A stretch of DNA of 64,000 bases from Rhodocista pekingensis (GCF_042665545.1 NZ_JBHTCM010000040.1:1-64000), one strand, 5' to 3'. Counted from the stretch's first letter, positions 34,718 through 44,704 are shown. Made by a program: numbers and translations. The notes: generated from the sequence alone by a model not told the origin.

Positions 34718-35640
34718 GCACGCCCATGGACGGTCCCGCGGCGGAGGCGGGTGGCGCGGAGGCGGCAGGCACGCCCCGGACGGTGGATCTGGACGCGCTG
34801 TACCATGAGTCCGGCATCGGCACGATGCTGGAGCAGATGGACCGCGAGCTGGTCGGCCTGAAGCCGGTGAAGACCCGCATCCGCGAGATCGCGGCCCTGC
34901 TGCTGGTGGAGCGGGCGCGCCGCTCCCTGGGCATGCAGGCGGACCCGCCGCCGCTGCACATGTGCTTTACCGGCAATCCCGGCACCGGCAAGACCACCGT
35001 GGCCCGGCGGATGGCCGGCATCCTGCACGGGCTCGGCTATATCCGGCGCGACCATGTCGTCAGCGTCACCCGCGACGATCTGGTCGGTCAGTACATCGGC
35101 CACACCGCGCCCAAGACCAAGGACGTGCTGAAGCGCGCCATGGGCGGCGTGCTGTTCATCGACGAGGCCTACTACCTGTACCGCCCGGAGAACGAACGCG
35201 ACTACGGGCAGGAGGCCATCGAGATCCTGTTGCAGGTGATGGAGGACAACCGGGACGATCTGGTCGTCATCCTGGCCGGCTACAAGGACCGGATGGACAC
35301 CTTCTTCAAGTCCAACCCCGGCATGGCCTCGCGCATCGCCCATCATGTCGACTTCCCGGACTATGAGCCGGAAGAGCTGATGCAGATCGCGCGGCTGATG
35401 ATGGACGGGATGAACTACCGCTTCTCGCCGGATGCGGAGTCGGCGATGCGGGACTACATCACGCGCCGGATGGCACAACCGCGTTTCTCCAATGCGCGCT
35501 CCATCCGGAACGCGCTGGACCGTGCCCGTCTGCGTCAGGCAAACCGGCTGTTCGAGGCGCGCGGAGCGCCGCTGGACCTGGCGGCATTGCAGACGATCAC
35601 GGGTGAGGACATCCGCAAGAGCCGGGTTTTCGCGCAATAG
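34714..35640 (+). CDS. cbbX: Red-type RuBisCO activase CbbX
   Basis: CbbX has 308 residues and is an AAA+ ATPase with Walker A GNPGTGKTT at about residues 87-95, Walker B LFIDEAYYLY and a sensor/arginine-finger region. It forms hexamers and remodels red-type RuBisCO by pulling on the large-subunit C terminus, releasing inhibitory sugar phosphates. Its presence next to cbbLS is the diagnostic red-type arrangement. The start overlaps cbbE by four bases. Confidence 0.96.
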   Translation: MSTPMDGPAAEAGGAEAAGTPRTVDLDALYHESGIGTMLEQMDRELVGLKPVKTRIREIAALLLVERARRSLGMQADPPPLHMCFTGNPGTGKTTVARRMAGILHGLGYIRRDHVVSVTRDDLVGQYIGHTAPKTKDVLKRAMGGVLFIDEAYYLYRPENERDYGQEAIEILLQVMEDNRDDLVVILAGYKDRMDTFFKSNPGMASRIAHHVDFPDYEPEELMQIARLMMDGMNYRFSPDAESAMRDYITRRMAQPRFSNARSIRNALDRARLRQANRLFEARGAPLDLAALQTITGEDIRKSRVFAQ

Positions 35641-35714
35641 GCGCCGTCCTTCCGGCGGTGAAACCGACAAGCTGGCGAATGAACCGCCGGCAGGATTGAG
35701 AACGGGGGAATCAG

Positions 35715-36827
35715 ATGCCGCATCGTCGAACGACGTTCAGTCGCTTCATAATCGAGGATCAGCGCCGCCGTCGCGGTGATGCCGAGCTGACCGCGCTGCT
35801 GAACGATGTGCAGACCGCCTGCAAGTTCATTGCGACGGCCGTCGCCCGGGGCTCCCTCAAGCAGCCTTACACCCCCATCGGGGTGGAAACCGTCGCGGCG
35901 CCCGGGGTCAATGTCCATGGCGAGATGCAGAAGCCGCTGGACCTCATCGCCAACGAGATCTTCCTGCGGAACTGCGAATTCGGCGGTCAGGTCTGCGGCA
36001 TGGCCTCGGAGGAGATGGAGGAGCCCTACGTCATCCCCGCCCAGTTCCCGCGCGGCCGCTACCTCCTGGTCTTCGATCCGCTGGACGGTTCCTCCAACCT
36101 GGACGTCAACGTCACGGTCGGCACCATCTTCTCGATCCTGCGCGCGCCCGAGGGCGTGACCGAACCGACCGTGGAGGATTTCCTGCAACCGGGCACGCAG
36201 CAGGTGGCGGCCGGTTTCGCCCTCTACGGCCCGGTGGACATGATCGTCACCACCTTCGGCGACGGTGTCCACGGCTTCACGCTGGACCGCGAGGTCGGCG
36301 CCTACACCCTGACGCATCCGAACATGCGCATCCCCGAGAAGGCGTGCGAGTTCGCCATCAACGCCTCGAACGAGCGTTTCTGGGAACCGCCCGTCCGCCG
36401 CTACGTGGAGGAGTGCATCGAGGGCAAGACCGGCCCGCGCGGGCAGGACTTCAACATGCGCTGGGTCGCCAGTCTGGTGGCGGAGGTCTACCGCATCCTG
36501 ATCCGCGGCGGCCTGTTCATGTATCCGCGCGACACCCGCCCGTCCTGCAAGCCCGGCCGTCTGCGCCTGCTCTATGAGGCCAACCCCATCGCCATGGTGG
36601 TGGAGCAGGCCGGCGGGGCGGCCAGCACCGGCCGCCAGCGCATCCTGGACATCAAGCCGGAGAGCCTGCACCAGCGCGTGCCCCTGATCCTCGGCTCCAA
36701 GGCCGAGGTGGAGCGGCTCGACCGCTACCATGCAGCCTACGACCGGGGGGAGGACCTGAAGTTCGAGGCGCCGCTGTTCGGCACCCGCTCGGTCTTCATC
36801 ACCCCCGTTTCCGCCACCCAGGACTGA
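35715..36827 (+). CDS. cbbF: Fructose-1,6-bisphosphatase class I
   Basis: The protein has 370 residues. The metal- and phosphate-binding segment FDPLDGSSNLDVNVTVGTIFSI at about 118-140 and the LRLLYEANPIAMVVEQAGG segment are typical of class I enzymes. It hydrolyses fructose 1,6-bisphosphate, and in many autotrophs sedoheptulose 1,7-bisphosphate too. The gene has a GGGGGA ribosome site. The 74-base gap before it is the largest inside the operon. Confidence 0.96.
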   Translation: MPHRRTTFSRFIIEDQRRRRGDAELTALLNDVQTACKFIATAVARGSLKQPYTPIGVETVAAPGVNVHGEMQKPLDLIANEIFLRNCEFGGQVCGMASEEMEEPYVIPAQFPRGRYLLVFDPLDGSSNLDVNVTVGTIFSILRAPEGVTEPTVEDFLQPGTQQVAAGFALYGPVDMIVTTFGDGVHGFTLDREVGAYTLTHPNMRIPEKACEFAINASNERFWEPPVRRYVEECIEGKTGPRGQDFNMRWVASLVAEVYRILIRGGLFMYPRDTRPSCKPGRLRLLYEANPIAMVVEQAGGAASTGRQRILDIKPESLHQRVPLILGSKAEVERLDRYHAAYDRGEDLKFEAPLFGTRSVFITPVSATQD

Positions 36828-36849
36828 GCCCGGACGGGCAGGAGCTACC

Positions 36850-37725
36850 ATGTCGGTCAAGCACCCCATCATCGCCATCACCGGCTCGTCCGGCGCCGGG
36901 ACGACCACCGTCACCCGCACCTTCCAGCAGATCTTCCGCCGCGAGGGCGTCACCGCCGCCATCGTCGAGGGCGACAGCTTCCATCGCTACGACCGCAAGG
37001 AGATGCGGGCGAAGATGAAGGAGGCGCAGGAGAACAATCAGCCCGACTTCAGCCATTTCGGCCCCGAGGCGAACCTGTTCGAGGAGCTGGAGGAGCTGTT
37101 CCGCCACTATGGCGAGACGGGCCAGGGCCGTGTCCGCAAGTACCTGCACGACGACAAGGAGGCCGAGCCCTACGGCCAGGAGCCCGGCACCTTCACCGAC
37201 TGGGAGACCCTGCCGGACGATACCGACATCCTGTTCTACGAGGGCCTGCACGGCTGCGTGAAGACCGAGCGGGTGGACGTGTCCCGCCATGTCGATCTCA
37301 GGATCGGCGTCGTGCCGATCGTGAACCTGGAGTGGATCCAGAAGATCCACCGCGACCGCAACATGCGCGGCTATTCGCAGGAGGCCGTGGTCGATACGAT
37401 CCTGCGCCGCATGCCGGACTATGTGAAGTACATCTGCCCGCAGTTCAGCCTGACGGACGTGAACTTCCAGCGCGTGCCGACGGTGGATACCAGCAACCCC
37501 TTCGTCGCCCGCGACATCCCCAGCTCCGACGAGAGCATGCTGGTGATCCGCTTCGCCAACCCCAAGGGAATCGACTTCCCCTACCTGCTGGCGATGCTGA
37601 AGGACAGCTTCATGTCCCGGCCCAACACCATCGTCTGCCCGGGCGATAAGATGGCGCTGGCCATGCAGTTGATCTTCACCCCCATGATCTGGCAGCTCAT
37701 GGATCGCAAGAAGAAGGCGTTCTAG
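36850..37725 (+). CDS. cbbP: Phosphoribulokinase
   Basis: PRK has 291 residues, the normal bacterial length. The P-loop GSSGAGTTT is at residues 12-20 and the motif EGDSFHRYDRKEMR follows at once. FYEGLHGC and VNLEWIQKIHRD are also present. It phosphorylates ribulose 5-phosphate to the RuBisCO substrate and, with RuBisCO, is unique to the Calvin cycle. An AGGAG site precedes the ATG; the gap to cbbF is 22 bases. Confidence 0.97.
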   Translation: MSVKHPIIAITGSSGAGTTTVTRTFQQIFRREGVTAAIVEGDSFHRYDRKEMRAKMKEAQENNQPDFSHFGPEANLFEELEELFRHYGETGQGRVRKYLHDDKEAEPYGQEPGTFTDWETLPDDTDILFYEGLHGCVKTERVDVSRHVDLRIGVVPIVNLEWIQKIHRDRNMRGYSQEAVVDTILRRMPDYVKYICPQFSLTDVNFQRVPTVDTSNPFVARDIPSSDESMLVIRFANPKGIDFPYLLAMLKDSFMSRPNTIVCPGDKMALAMQLIFTPMIWQLMDRKKKAF

Positions 37726-37780
37726 AATTCCAAGCACAAGGGTGGCCCGACGTCGCCCGAACCCACCCGGAGGATTTGCC

Positions 37781-39844
37781 ATGACCGCGACCGTAGAAGT
37801 CGGCGCACAGGAAGCCCTTGCCCCGACGCTGCCCGACACCCTCTCCGCGGCGGAGCGTCGGCGCCTCGCCAACGCGCTGCGGGTGCTGGCGATCGACGCG
37901 GTGGAGGCGGCCAAGTCCGGCCACCCCGGCATGCCCATGGGCATGGCCGACATCGCCGAGGCGCTGTGGCGCCGTCACCTGCGCCACAACCCGGCCGATC
38001 CGGCCTGGCCCGACCGCGACCGTTTCGTGCTGTCGAACGGTCACGGTTCGATGCTGCTCTACGGCCTGCTGCACCTCACCGGCTACGATCTGCCGATCGA
38101 GGAGCTGAAGCGGTTCCGCCAGCTCCACTCCAAGACGCCGGGCCATCCGGAACACGGCCTCACGCCGGGCGTGGAGACGACGACCGGCCCGCTCGGCCAG
38201 GGCATCGCCAATGCCGTCGGCATGGCGCTGGCCGAGCGCCTGCTGGCGGCGGAGTTCAACCGGCCCGGCCACACCATCGTCGATCACCGCACCTTCTGCT
38301 TCGTCGGCGACGGCTGCCTGATGGAGGGCCTCAGCCACGAGGTCTGCTCGCTCGCGGGCACGCTGGGGCTGGAGAAGCTGGTCGTCCTCTATGACGACAA
38401 CGGCATCTCCATCGACGGCCATGTCGTCGGCTGGTTCGCCGACGACACGCCGAAGCGGTTCGAGGCCTATGGCTGGCGCGTCATCCGCGACGTGGACGGG
38501 CACGACGCGGCGGCGCTGGACCGGGCGCTGGCCGAGGCGGTGACGCCCTGCGGCAAGCCCACCCTGATCTGCTGCAAGACCGTGATCGGCTGGGGCAGCC
38601 CGGCCAAGGCCGGCACCCACGATGTCCACGGCGCGCCCCTGGGGGCCGCCGAGTCCGCCGCCGCCAAGGCGGAGATGGGCTGGACCGCGGCCCCGTTCGA
38701 AATCCCCGACGACGTGCGCGCCGGCTGGGACGCCCGCGGTCGCGGCGGCGCCCTGGAAGGGGCGTGGCAGGAGCGGTTCCGCCGCTATGCCGAGGCGCAT
38801 CCCGATCTGGCGGCGGAGTTCACCCGCCGCGTCTCCGGCGAGCTGCCGGCGGACTTCGCCAGGGCGGCCGACGCCTGGATCGCCGAGACGGCGGCCCGCA
38901 CCGATACCGTCGCCACCCGCAAGGCCTCGCAGCAGGCGATCCAGGCCCTGGCCGGTCTGCTGCCGGAGATGCTGGGCGGCTCGGCCGACCTGACCGGCTC
39001 CAACCTCACGGACTGGAAGGGGTCCGCCTCGGTTCAGATGACCGGCGGCGGCAGCTACGTCCATTACGGCGTGCGCGAGTTCGGCATGACCGCGATGATG
39101 AACGGCGTGGCGCTGCATGGTGGCTACCTGCCGTTCGGCGGCACCTTCCTGGTCTTCTCCGACTATGCCCGCAACGGCCTGCGGCTTGCGGCCCTGATGG
39201 GGCTGCGCGTCGTTCATGTGCTGACGCACGACAGCATCGGGCTGGGCGAGGACGGGCCGACCCACCAGCCGATCGAGCATGCCGCCAGCCTGCGGCTGAT
39301 GCCGAACATGGATGTCTGGCGGCCCTGCGACGCGCTGGAGACGGCGGTCGCCTGGCGCACCGCCGTGGAGCGCCGCACCGGCCCGAGCAGCCTGCTGCTG
39401 TCCCGCCAGGGGCTGCCGGCGCAGTCCGGCCCCGGCCGGGCCGACGGCGCCGCCCGCGGCGGCTATGTGCTGGCGGAGGCCGACGGCGGCAAGCCCGAGG
39501 TGGTGCTGATCGCCACCGGCTCGGAAGTGCAGGTGGTGATGGAGGCGCGGACCGCGCTGGCCGCGCGCGGCATCGCGGCGCGGGTCGTCTCCATGCCCTG
39601 CTGCGAGCTGTTCGACCGCCAGGACGCGGCGTGGAAGGCGTCCGTGCTGCCCGCCGGCGTGCCGCGCGTGGCGGTGGAGGCCGGCGCGCCCGACCTCTGG
39701 CGCAAATATGTCGGCCTGGATGGCGACGTGGTGGGCATCGCGCGCTTCGGCGAATCCGCCCCGGCCGGCGACCTCTACCGTTTCTTCGGCCTCACCGCCG
39801 ATGCCGTGGCGCAGCGCACGGCACGGCTGCTGGGCCGCGTCTGA
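37781..39844 (+). CDS. cbbT: Transketolase
   Basis: The protein has 687 residues. Hallmarks are AAKSGHPGMPMGMADIAEALW near the start, the thiamine-diphosphate motif VGDGCLMEGLSHE, and the C-terminal part with THDSIGLGEDGPTHQPIEH. It transfers two-carbon ketol units to regenerate ribulose 5-phosphate. The ATG at 37781 follows an ideal GGAGG site; 13 extra residues from an upstream start would be spurious. Confidence 0.97.
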   Translation: MTATVEVGAQEALAPTLPDTLSAAERRRLANALRVLAIDAVEAAKSGHPGMPMGMADIAEALWRRHLRHNPADPAWPDRDRFVLSNGHGSMLLYGLLHLTGYDLPIEELKRFRQLHSKTPGHPEHGLTPGVETTTGPLGQGIANAVGMALAERLLAAEFNRPGHTIVDHRTFCFVGDGCLMEGLSHEVCSLAGTLGLEKLVVLYDDNGISIDGHVVGWFADDTPKRFEAYGWRVIRDVDGHDAAALDRALAEAVTPCGKPTLICCKTVIGWGSPAKAGTHDVHGAPLGAAESAAAKAEMGWTAAPFEIPDDVRAGWDARGRGGALEGAWQERFRRYAEAHPDLAAEFTRRVSGELPADFARAADAWIAETAARTDTVATRKASQQAIQALAGLLPEMLGGSADLTGSNLTDWKGSASVQMTGGGSYVHYGVREFGMTAMMNGVALHGGYLPFGGTFLVFSDYARNGLRLAALMGLRVVHVLTHDSIGLGEDGPTHQPIEHAASLRLMPNMDVWRPCDALETAVAWRTAVERRTGPSSLLLSRQGLPAQSGPGRADGAARGGYVLAEADGGKPEVVLIATGSEVQVVMEARTALAARGIAARVVSMPCCELFDRQDAAWKASVLPAGVPRVAVEAGAPDLWRKYVGLDGDVVGIARFGESAPAGDLYRFFGLTADAVAQRTARLLGRV

Positions 39845-39900
39845 CCCGGGAACGACGGCGCGACCGCCGCCGACGCAACGACAGAATCTGGAGGAATCCG

Positions 39901-40956
39901 ATGGCCTTGATCTCCCTCCGTCAGCTCCTCGACCATGCCGCCGAGCATGGCTACGGGGTGCCGGCGTTCAACATCAACAACATGGAACAGATCCACGCGA
40001 TCATGCAGGCGGCCGACGCCTGCGACAGCCCGGTGATCCTCCAGGCCTCCGCCGGTGCCCGCAAGTACGCCGGCGAGCCGTTCCTGCGCCGCATGGTCGA
40101 GGCGGCGGTGGAGATGTGGCCGCACATTCCGATCTGCATGCACCAGGACCATGGCGGCAGCCCGGCCGTCTGCCAGCAGTCGATCCGCTCCGGCTTCACC
40201 AGCGTGATGATGGACGGCTCGCTGAAGGAGGACATGAAGACCCCCTCCAGCTACGAGTACAATGTCGCGGTCACGGCCAAGGTGGTGGAGTTCGCCCACG
40301 CCGTCGGCGTCTCGGTCGAGGGTGAGCTGGGCTGCCTCGGCTCGCTGGAGAGCGGGCAGGCGGGTGAGGAGGACGGCTCCGGCGCCGAGGGCGTGCTCTC
40401 GCACGACCAGCTCCTGACCGATCCGGAGCAGGCGGCCCAGTTCGTCGCCGCCACCGGCGTGGACGCGCTGGCCATCGCCATCGGCACCAGCCACGGCGCC
40501 TACAAGTTCACCCGCAAGCCGTCGGGCGACATCCTCGCCATCGGCCGGGTGAAGGAGATCCACGAGCGCATCCCGAACACCCACCTCGTGATGCACGGCT
40601 CCTCCTCCGTGCCGCAGGACTGGCTGGAGATCATCCGGGAGAACGGCGGGGCCATCAAGGAGACCTACGGCGTGCCGGTGGAGGAGATCCAGCAGGGCAT
40701 CCGCTACGGCGTGCGCAAGGTCAACATCGACACCGACGTGCGTCTGGTGATGACCGGCGCCATCCGCCGCCTGATGGCGAAGAAGCCGGACGAGTTCGAC
40801 CCGCGCAAGTTCATGGCCGAGGCGACCAAGGCCGCCAAGGCGCTCTGCCAGGAGCGCTTCGAGCAGTTCGGCACGGCCGGCCAGGCCTCGCGCATCAAGC
40901 CGCTGCCGCTGGAGAAGATGGCCGCCTTCTACGCCTCCGGGCGCGCTGCGGCGTGA
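39901..40956 (+). CDS. cbbA: Fructose-bisphosphate aldolase class II
   Basis: The protein has 351 residues. The zinc-binding His81-Gln-Asp83-His84 motif (HQDHGG) is present, with GVSVEGELGCLGSLE, IGTSHGAYKF and NIDTDVRL. It condenses triose phosphates to fructose 1,6-bisphosphate, and erythrose 4-phosphate to sedoheptulose bisphosphate. A GGAGG site precedes the ATG. Its stop overlaps the cbbZ GTG start. Confidence 0.97.
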   Translation: MALISLRQLLDHAAEHGYGVPAFNINNMEQIHAIMQAADACDSPVILQASAGARKYAGEPFLRRMVEAAVEMWPHIPICMHQDHGGSPAVCQQSIRSGFTSVMMDGSLKEDMKTPSSYEYNVAVTAKVVEFAHAVGVSVEGELGCLGSLESGQAGEEDGSGAEGVLSHDQLLTDPEQAAQFVAATGVDALAIAIGTSHGAYKFTRKPSGDILAIGRVKEIHERIPNTHLVMHGSSSVPQDWLEIIRENGGAIKETYGVPVEEIQQGIRYGVRKVNIDTDVRLVMTGAIRRLMAKKPDEFDPRKFMAEATKAAKALCQERFEQFGTAGQASRIKPLPLEKMAAFYASGRAAA

Positions 40957-41675
40957 GCGGGAGCACGGCGATGACCTCCCGTCCGGACCGGACCGTCCAG
41001 GCCTTCCCGGCCCTGGTCTTCGATCTGGACGGGACCCTGCTGGACAGCGTCCCCGACATCGGGCAGGCGCTGAACCGCACGCTGACGGATCTGGGCCGGC
41101 CGACCGTGTCGGCGGCCCAGGTGCGGCGCTTCGTCGGCGACGGCGTGCGCCGGCTGGTGGAGCGCGGGCTGGAGGCGACCGGCGGCCTGCCCGACGCGGC
41201 GGCGCAGGACGCCGCCCTCGACCGCTTCATGGCCATCTACGGCGCCATCCCCGCCGATCCGGCCTGCATCTTCCCCGGGGTGCTGGACACCCTGCGGGCG
41301 CTGGCCGGGGCGGGGCACAGCCTTGCCGTCTGCACCAACAAGCCCGAGGCGATCACGCGCGAGCTGCTGCGCGATCTCGGCCTGCTGGAGCTGCTGGCCG
41401 CCGTCGTCGGCGGCGACACGCTGCCCCAGCGCAAGCCGGCGCCGGAGCCGCTGCTGGCGGCGATCGCGGGCATGGGAGCATCGCCGGCCGGGGCCCTGAT
41501 GGTGGGCGACAGCGAGAACGATGTCGCCACGGCGCGCGCTGCCGGGGTGCCCGTCATCGCCGTGACCTACGGCTATTCCCGTGTGCCGGTCCCCGAACTG
41601 GGGGCCGACCATGTGATCGACCACTTCGACGCGTTGCCCGGCGCGCTCGCCACCCTGGCGTCGCGGCGGGCCTGA
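40953..41675 (+). CDS. cbbZ: Phosphoglycolate phosphatase
   Basis: The protein has 240 residues from the GTG at 40953 (GTGA overlap with cbbA), or 234 from the ATG at 40971. It is a HAD phosphatase with LVFDLDGTLLDS, CTNKP and MVGDSENDVATA. It removes 2-phosphoglycolate, the product of the RuBisCO oxygenase reaction, which inhibits other Calvin-cycle enzymes. Identity as Gph/CbbZ is supported by position and motifs. Confidence 0.9.
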   Translation: MSGSTAMTSRPDRTVQAFPALVFDLDGTLLDSVPDIGQALNRTLTDLGRPTVSAAQVRRFVGDGVRRLVERGLEATGGLPDAAAQDAALDRFMAIYGAIPADPACIFPGVLDTLRALAGAGHSLAVCTNKPEAITRELLRDLGLLELLAAVVGGDTLPQRKPAPEPLLAAIAGMGASPAGALMVGDSENDVATARAAGVPVIAVTYGYSRVPVPELGADHVIDHFDALPGALATLASRRA

Positions 41676-41706
41676 CCCGGCACCCATCCCCGCAGAAAGG
41701 GAACCC

Positions 41707-42453
41707 ATGCGCCCGAAGGCCATCCTCTTCGACGTGGACGGCACCCTGGCCGAGACGGAGGAACTGCACCGTCAGGCCTTCAACCGGACCTTCCGGGAGT
41801 TCGGCCTGGACTGGGACTGGGACCCCGCCCTCTACCGCGATCTCCTGGCGGTGGCCGGTGGCAAGGAGCGGCTGCTCCACTACATCGCGGCCTATGACCC
41901 GCCCGACGCGGCGCGGGCCGAGGCGTCGCTGGCGGAGCTGCACGCGGCGAAGACCCGGACCTATGCCGACCTGATCACGGCGGGGGAGGCTCGGCTGCGG
42001 CCCGGCGTGGCGCGGCTGATGCTGGAGGCGCACGCGGCCGGCATCCCGGTTGCCATCGCCACCACCACCAGCCCGGAGAATGTGGAGGCGCTGCTGGCGA
42101 CGGCGGGGCGGGACGTCGCCCATACCGTCGCCGTCATCGCGGCCGGCGACATGGTGCCGAACAAGAAGCCGGCGCCGGACGTCTATCACTACGCCCTGGA
42201 GCGGCTCGGCTGCGCGGCGGCGGACTGCGTCGCCATCGAGGATTCGGCGGCGGGGGCGGAGGCCGCCCTGGCGGCCGGCCTGCCCACCGTCATCACCCGT
42301 TCCGCCTTCACCGAGCCCGGCCCGGCGGAGCGGGTGCTCTGCGTGCTGAGCGACCTGGGCGAGCCGGACGCCCCCTTCGTCCGTCTGGCCGGCGACCGGG
42401 AGGGGGAGGGTATGGTCACCCTCGACCTGCTGCGGCGCTGGCTGGCGGACTGA
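41707..42453 (+). CDS. cbbY: HAD sugar-bisphosphate phosphatase CbbY
   Basis: The protein has 248 residues. Motif I is LFDVDGTLAETEELHR, with the cap between motifs I and II, then TTTSPENVEALL, the lysine in PNKKPAPDVY and the acidic IEDSAAGAEAA. CbbY dephosphorylates xylulose 1,5-bisphosphate, a potent RuBisCO inhibitor made by misfire. It ends the cbb operon, 31 bases after cbbZ, and converges on purT. Confidence 0.92.
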   Translation: MRPKAILFDVDGTLAETEELHRQAFNRTFREFGLDWDWDPALYRDLLAVAGGKERLLHYIAAYDPPDAARAEASLAELHAAKTRTYADLITAGEARLRPGVARLMLEAHAAGIPVAIATTTSPENVEALLATAGRDVAHTVAVIAAGDMVPNKKPAPDVYHYALERLGCAAADCVAIEDSAAGAEAALAAGLPTVITRSAFTEPGPAERVLCVLSDLGEPDAPFVRLAGDREGEGMVTLDLLRRWLAD

Positions 42454-42485
42454 TCCGCCCCGGCTTCCGGTCGGAGCGCCGGCCC

Positions 42486-43673
42486 CTATTCGTAGCGGAT
42501 GCGCACCCGTGCCGCGGCCTCGGTCGCGGTGCGGCGTGCCTCGTCGGCGGTCGTCCCGGTGGCGAGCGCCACGCCCATGCGGCGGTAGGGGCGCGTCGTC
42601 GGCTTGCCGAACAGGCGCACATCGACCGTCTGGTCCGGCACTTTCCGGTCTGGGCGGCCCGCGGCCAGCGCCTCGGCCAGCCCCTCGAAGCCGAAGCGGT
42701 CGGAATCGCGGTCGGCCAGGATGACGGCCGAGGCGGTCGGCCCGCGCAGGTCGATGGCGGGGATCGGCAGGCCCAGGATGGCGCGGGCGTGCAGGTCGAA
42801 TTCCGACAGGGTCTGCGACAGCAGCGTCACCATGCCGGTGTCGTGCGGCCGCGGGCTCAGTTCGGAGAAGATCACCTCGTCCTTCGTGACGAAGAACTCC
42901 ACGCCGAAGATGCCGTAGCCGCCCAGATTGTCCACCACCTTGCGCGCCATCTCCTGCGCGGCGGCCAGCAGGGCGGGGGCCATGCCCACGGGCTGCCAGG
43001 ATTCCTGGTAGTCGCCGCGCTCCTGCCGGTGGCCGATCGGCTCGCAGAACAGCACGCCCTGCCGCGTCCGCACGGTCAGCAGGGTGATCTCGTACTCGAA
43101 GCGGATGAACTCCTCGACGATCACCTTGCGGCGGTCGCCACGCATGTTGGCGACGGCATACTCCCAGGCGGCGGCCAGCTTTTCCGGCGTCTCCACCGTG
43201 CTCTGGCCCTTGCCGGAGGAGGACATCACCGGCTTGATGACGCAGGGCAGGCCGGTGTGGGCCGCGGCCGCCTCGACCTCCTCCAGGCTCTCGGCATAGC
43301 GGTAGCGGGAGGTACGCAGCCCCAGTTCCACCGCCGCGACCTCGCGGATGCGGTCGCGGTTCATGGTCATGTAGGTGGCGCGGGCGGAGGGCACGACGGT
43401 GAAGCCCCGGGCCTCCACCTCCTGCAACACCTCGGTGCGGATCGCCTCCACCTCCGGCACGATGAAGTCCGGCCGGTGGCGCTCGATGGCGGCGCGCAGC
43501 CGGTCAGCATCCAGCATGGGGAAGACCTCCGCCGCGTCGGCCACCTGCATGGCGGGCGCGCCGGCATAGCTGTCGCAGGCCACGACATGGCAGCCCAGCC
43601 GCTTGGCCGAGATGGTGAACTCCCGACCCAGCTCGCCGGAGCCGAGCAGCAGAATCCGGGCGGTGAAGGCCAT
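42486..43673 (-). CDS. purT: Formate-dependent GAR transformylase PurT
   Basis: The protein has 395 residues with the ATP-grasp fold: GSGELGREFTISAKRLG at the start, VIKPVMSSSGKGQS, VEEFIRFEYEITLL and FSELSPRPHDTGMVTL. It makes formylglycinamide ribotide from GAR, formate and ATP, the folate-independent step 3 of purine synthesis. The ATG at 43673 starts the family consensus. Its neighbours are unrelated in function. Confidence 0.96.
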   Translation of the reverse strand: MAFTARILLLGSGELGREFTISAKRLGCHVVACDSYAGAPAMQVADAAEVFPMLDADRLRAAIERHRPDFIVPEVEAIRTEVLQEVEARGFTVVPSARATYMTMNRDRIREVAAVELGLRTSRYRYAESLEEVEAAAAHTGLPCVIKPVMSSSGKGQSTVETPEKLAAAWEYAVANMRGDRRKVIVEEFIRFEYEITLLTVRTRQGVLFCEPIGHRQERGDYQESWQPVGMAPALLAAAQEMARKVVDNLGGYGIFGVEFFVTKDEVIFSELSPRPHDTGMVTLLSQTLSEFDLHARAILGLPIPAIDLRGPTASAVILADRDSDRFGFEGLAEALAAGRPDRKVPDQTVDVRLFGKPTTRPYRRMGVALATGTTADEARRTATEAAARVRIRYE

Positions 43674-43777
43674 GCGCAGTCCCCTTGTCTCAAGATCCGG
43701 CCCGACGGCGGCCGGTCGCGGATGTGTGCATCGGCCGCCGCCGGGGCGCAAGGGCCGCGCGTGCCGCCAGGGCCGCG

Positions 43778-44704
43778 TCAGTGCGCCGTCAGCCGGTCCA
43801 GACAGCGCCGTACCCCGGCCCGCCAGTCCGGCGCTGCGATCCCGTAGGTCGTTTCGATGCGGGTACAGTCCAGCACCGAGAAGGCCGGGCGGCGGGTCGG
43901 GGTGGGATAGTCCGCCGTCGTGATCGGCAGCAGCCGCGGCACCGGCAGGCCCCGACGTTCCGCTTCCGCAAAGATCGCGGCGGCGAAGCCGTGCCAGGTC
44001 GTCGCCGGGGCGCCGGCGAAGTGGAAGGTGCCCCACAGGGGGGAGGCGTCGTCCGGCCGGTCCGCAGTCCGCCCGTCCGCGGCCAGCCTGTCGGCGATGC
44101 CCAGGCAGGCGGCGGCGATGTCGTCCGCCGCGGTGGGGCAGCCCCGCTGGTCGTCCACCACCCGCACCTCCGGCCGCTCCCGCCCCAGGCGCAGCATGGT
44201 GCGCAGGAAGTTGGCGCCGTCGGGGGAGAAGACCCAGGCCGTCCGCAGGATCACATGCCGCGGTCCCGCCGCCCGCACCGCCGCCTCCCCGGCCGCCTTG
44301 CTGGCGCCATAGACGCCCAGCGGGGCCACCGGATCGTCTTCCCGGTAGGGCCGGGTGCCGCTGCCGTCGAAGACATAGTCGGTGGAGAGGTGCAGCAGCG
44401 GCCGTTCCGCCTCCGCACAGACACGGGCCAGCAGACCCGGCCCTGTCGCATTGGCGGCGACGGCTGCGTCGCGGTCCGTCTCCGCCTGGTCCACGCGGGT
44501 GTAGGCGGCGGCGTTCAGCACCAGATCCGCCGCCGCGACCGCCTGCCGGAGACTGTCCCTGTCCGCCGTCGCCAGGTCCAGCGCAGACCGTTCCGGTGCC
44601 GAAACGGACCAGTCGCGCTCAGGCGCCAGCCGGCGCAGGGCGGTGCCCACCTGCCCCGTGCCGCCGAGCAGGAGCAGGCGGCGCCGTGCCATCGGCTCAG
44701 ACAT
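43778..44704 (-). CDS. rfbD: dTDP-4-dehydrorhamnose reductase
   Basis: The protein has 308 residues. It has the NAD(P)-binding LLLLGGTGQVGTAL, HLSTDYVFDGS, the catalytic VYGASKAAGE (Tyr-x3-Lys) and ILRTAWVFSPDGANFLRTML. It reduces dTDP-4-dehydro-L-rhamnose to dTDP-L-rhamnose for surface polysaccharide. The start at 44704 overlaps the rfbC stop by eight bases; an ATG at 44692 is also possible. Confidence 0.95.
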   Translation of the reverse strand: MSEPMARRRLLLLGGTGQVGTALRRLAPERDWSVSAPERSALDLATADRDSLRQAVAAADLVLNAAAYTRVDQAETDRDAAVAANATGPGLLARVCAEAERPLLHLSTDYVFDGSGTRPYREDDPVAPLGVYGASKAAGEAAVRAAGPRHVILRTAWVFSPDGANFLRTMLRLGRERPEVRVVDDQRGCPTAADDIAAACLGIADRLAADGRTADRPDDASPLWGTFHFAGAPATTWHGFAAAIFAEAERRGLPVPRLLPITTADYPTPTRRPAFSVLDCTRIETTYGIAAPDWRAGVRRCLDRLTAH

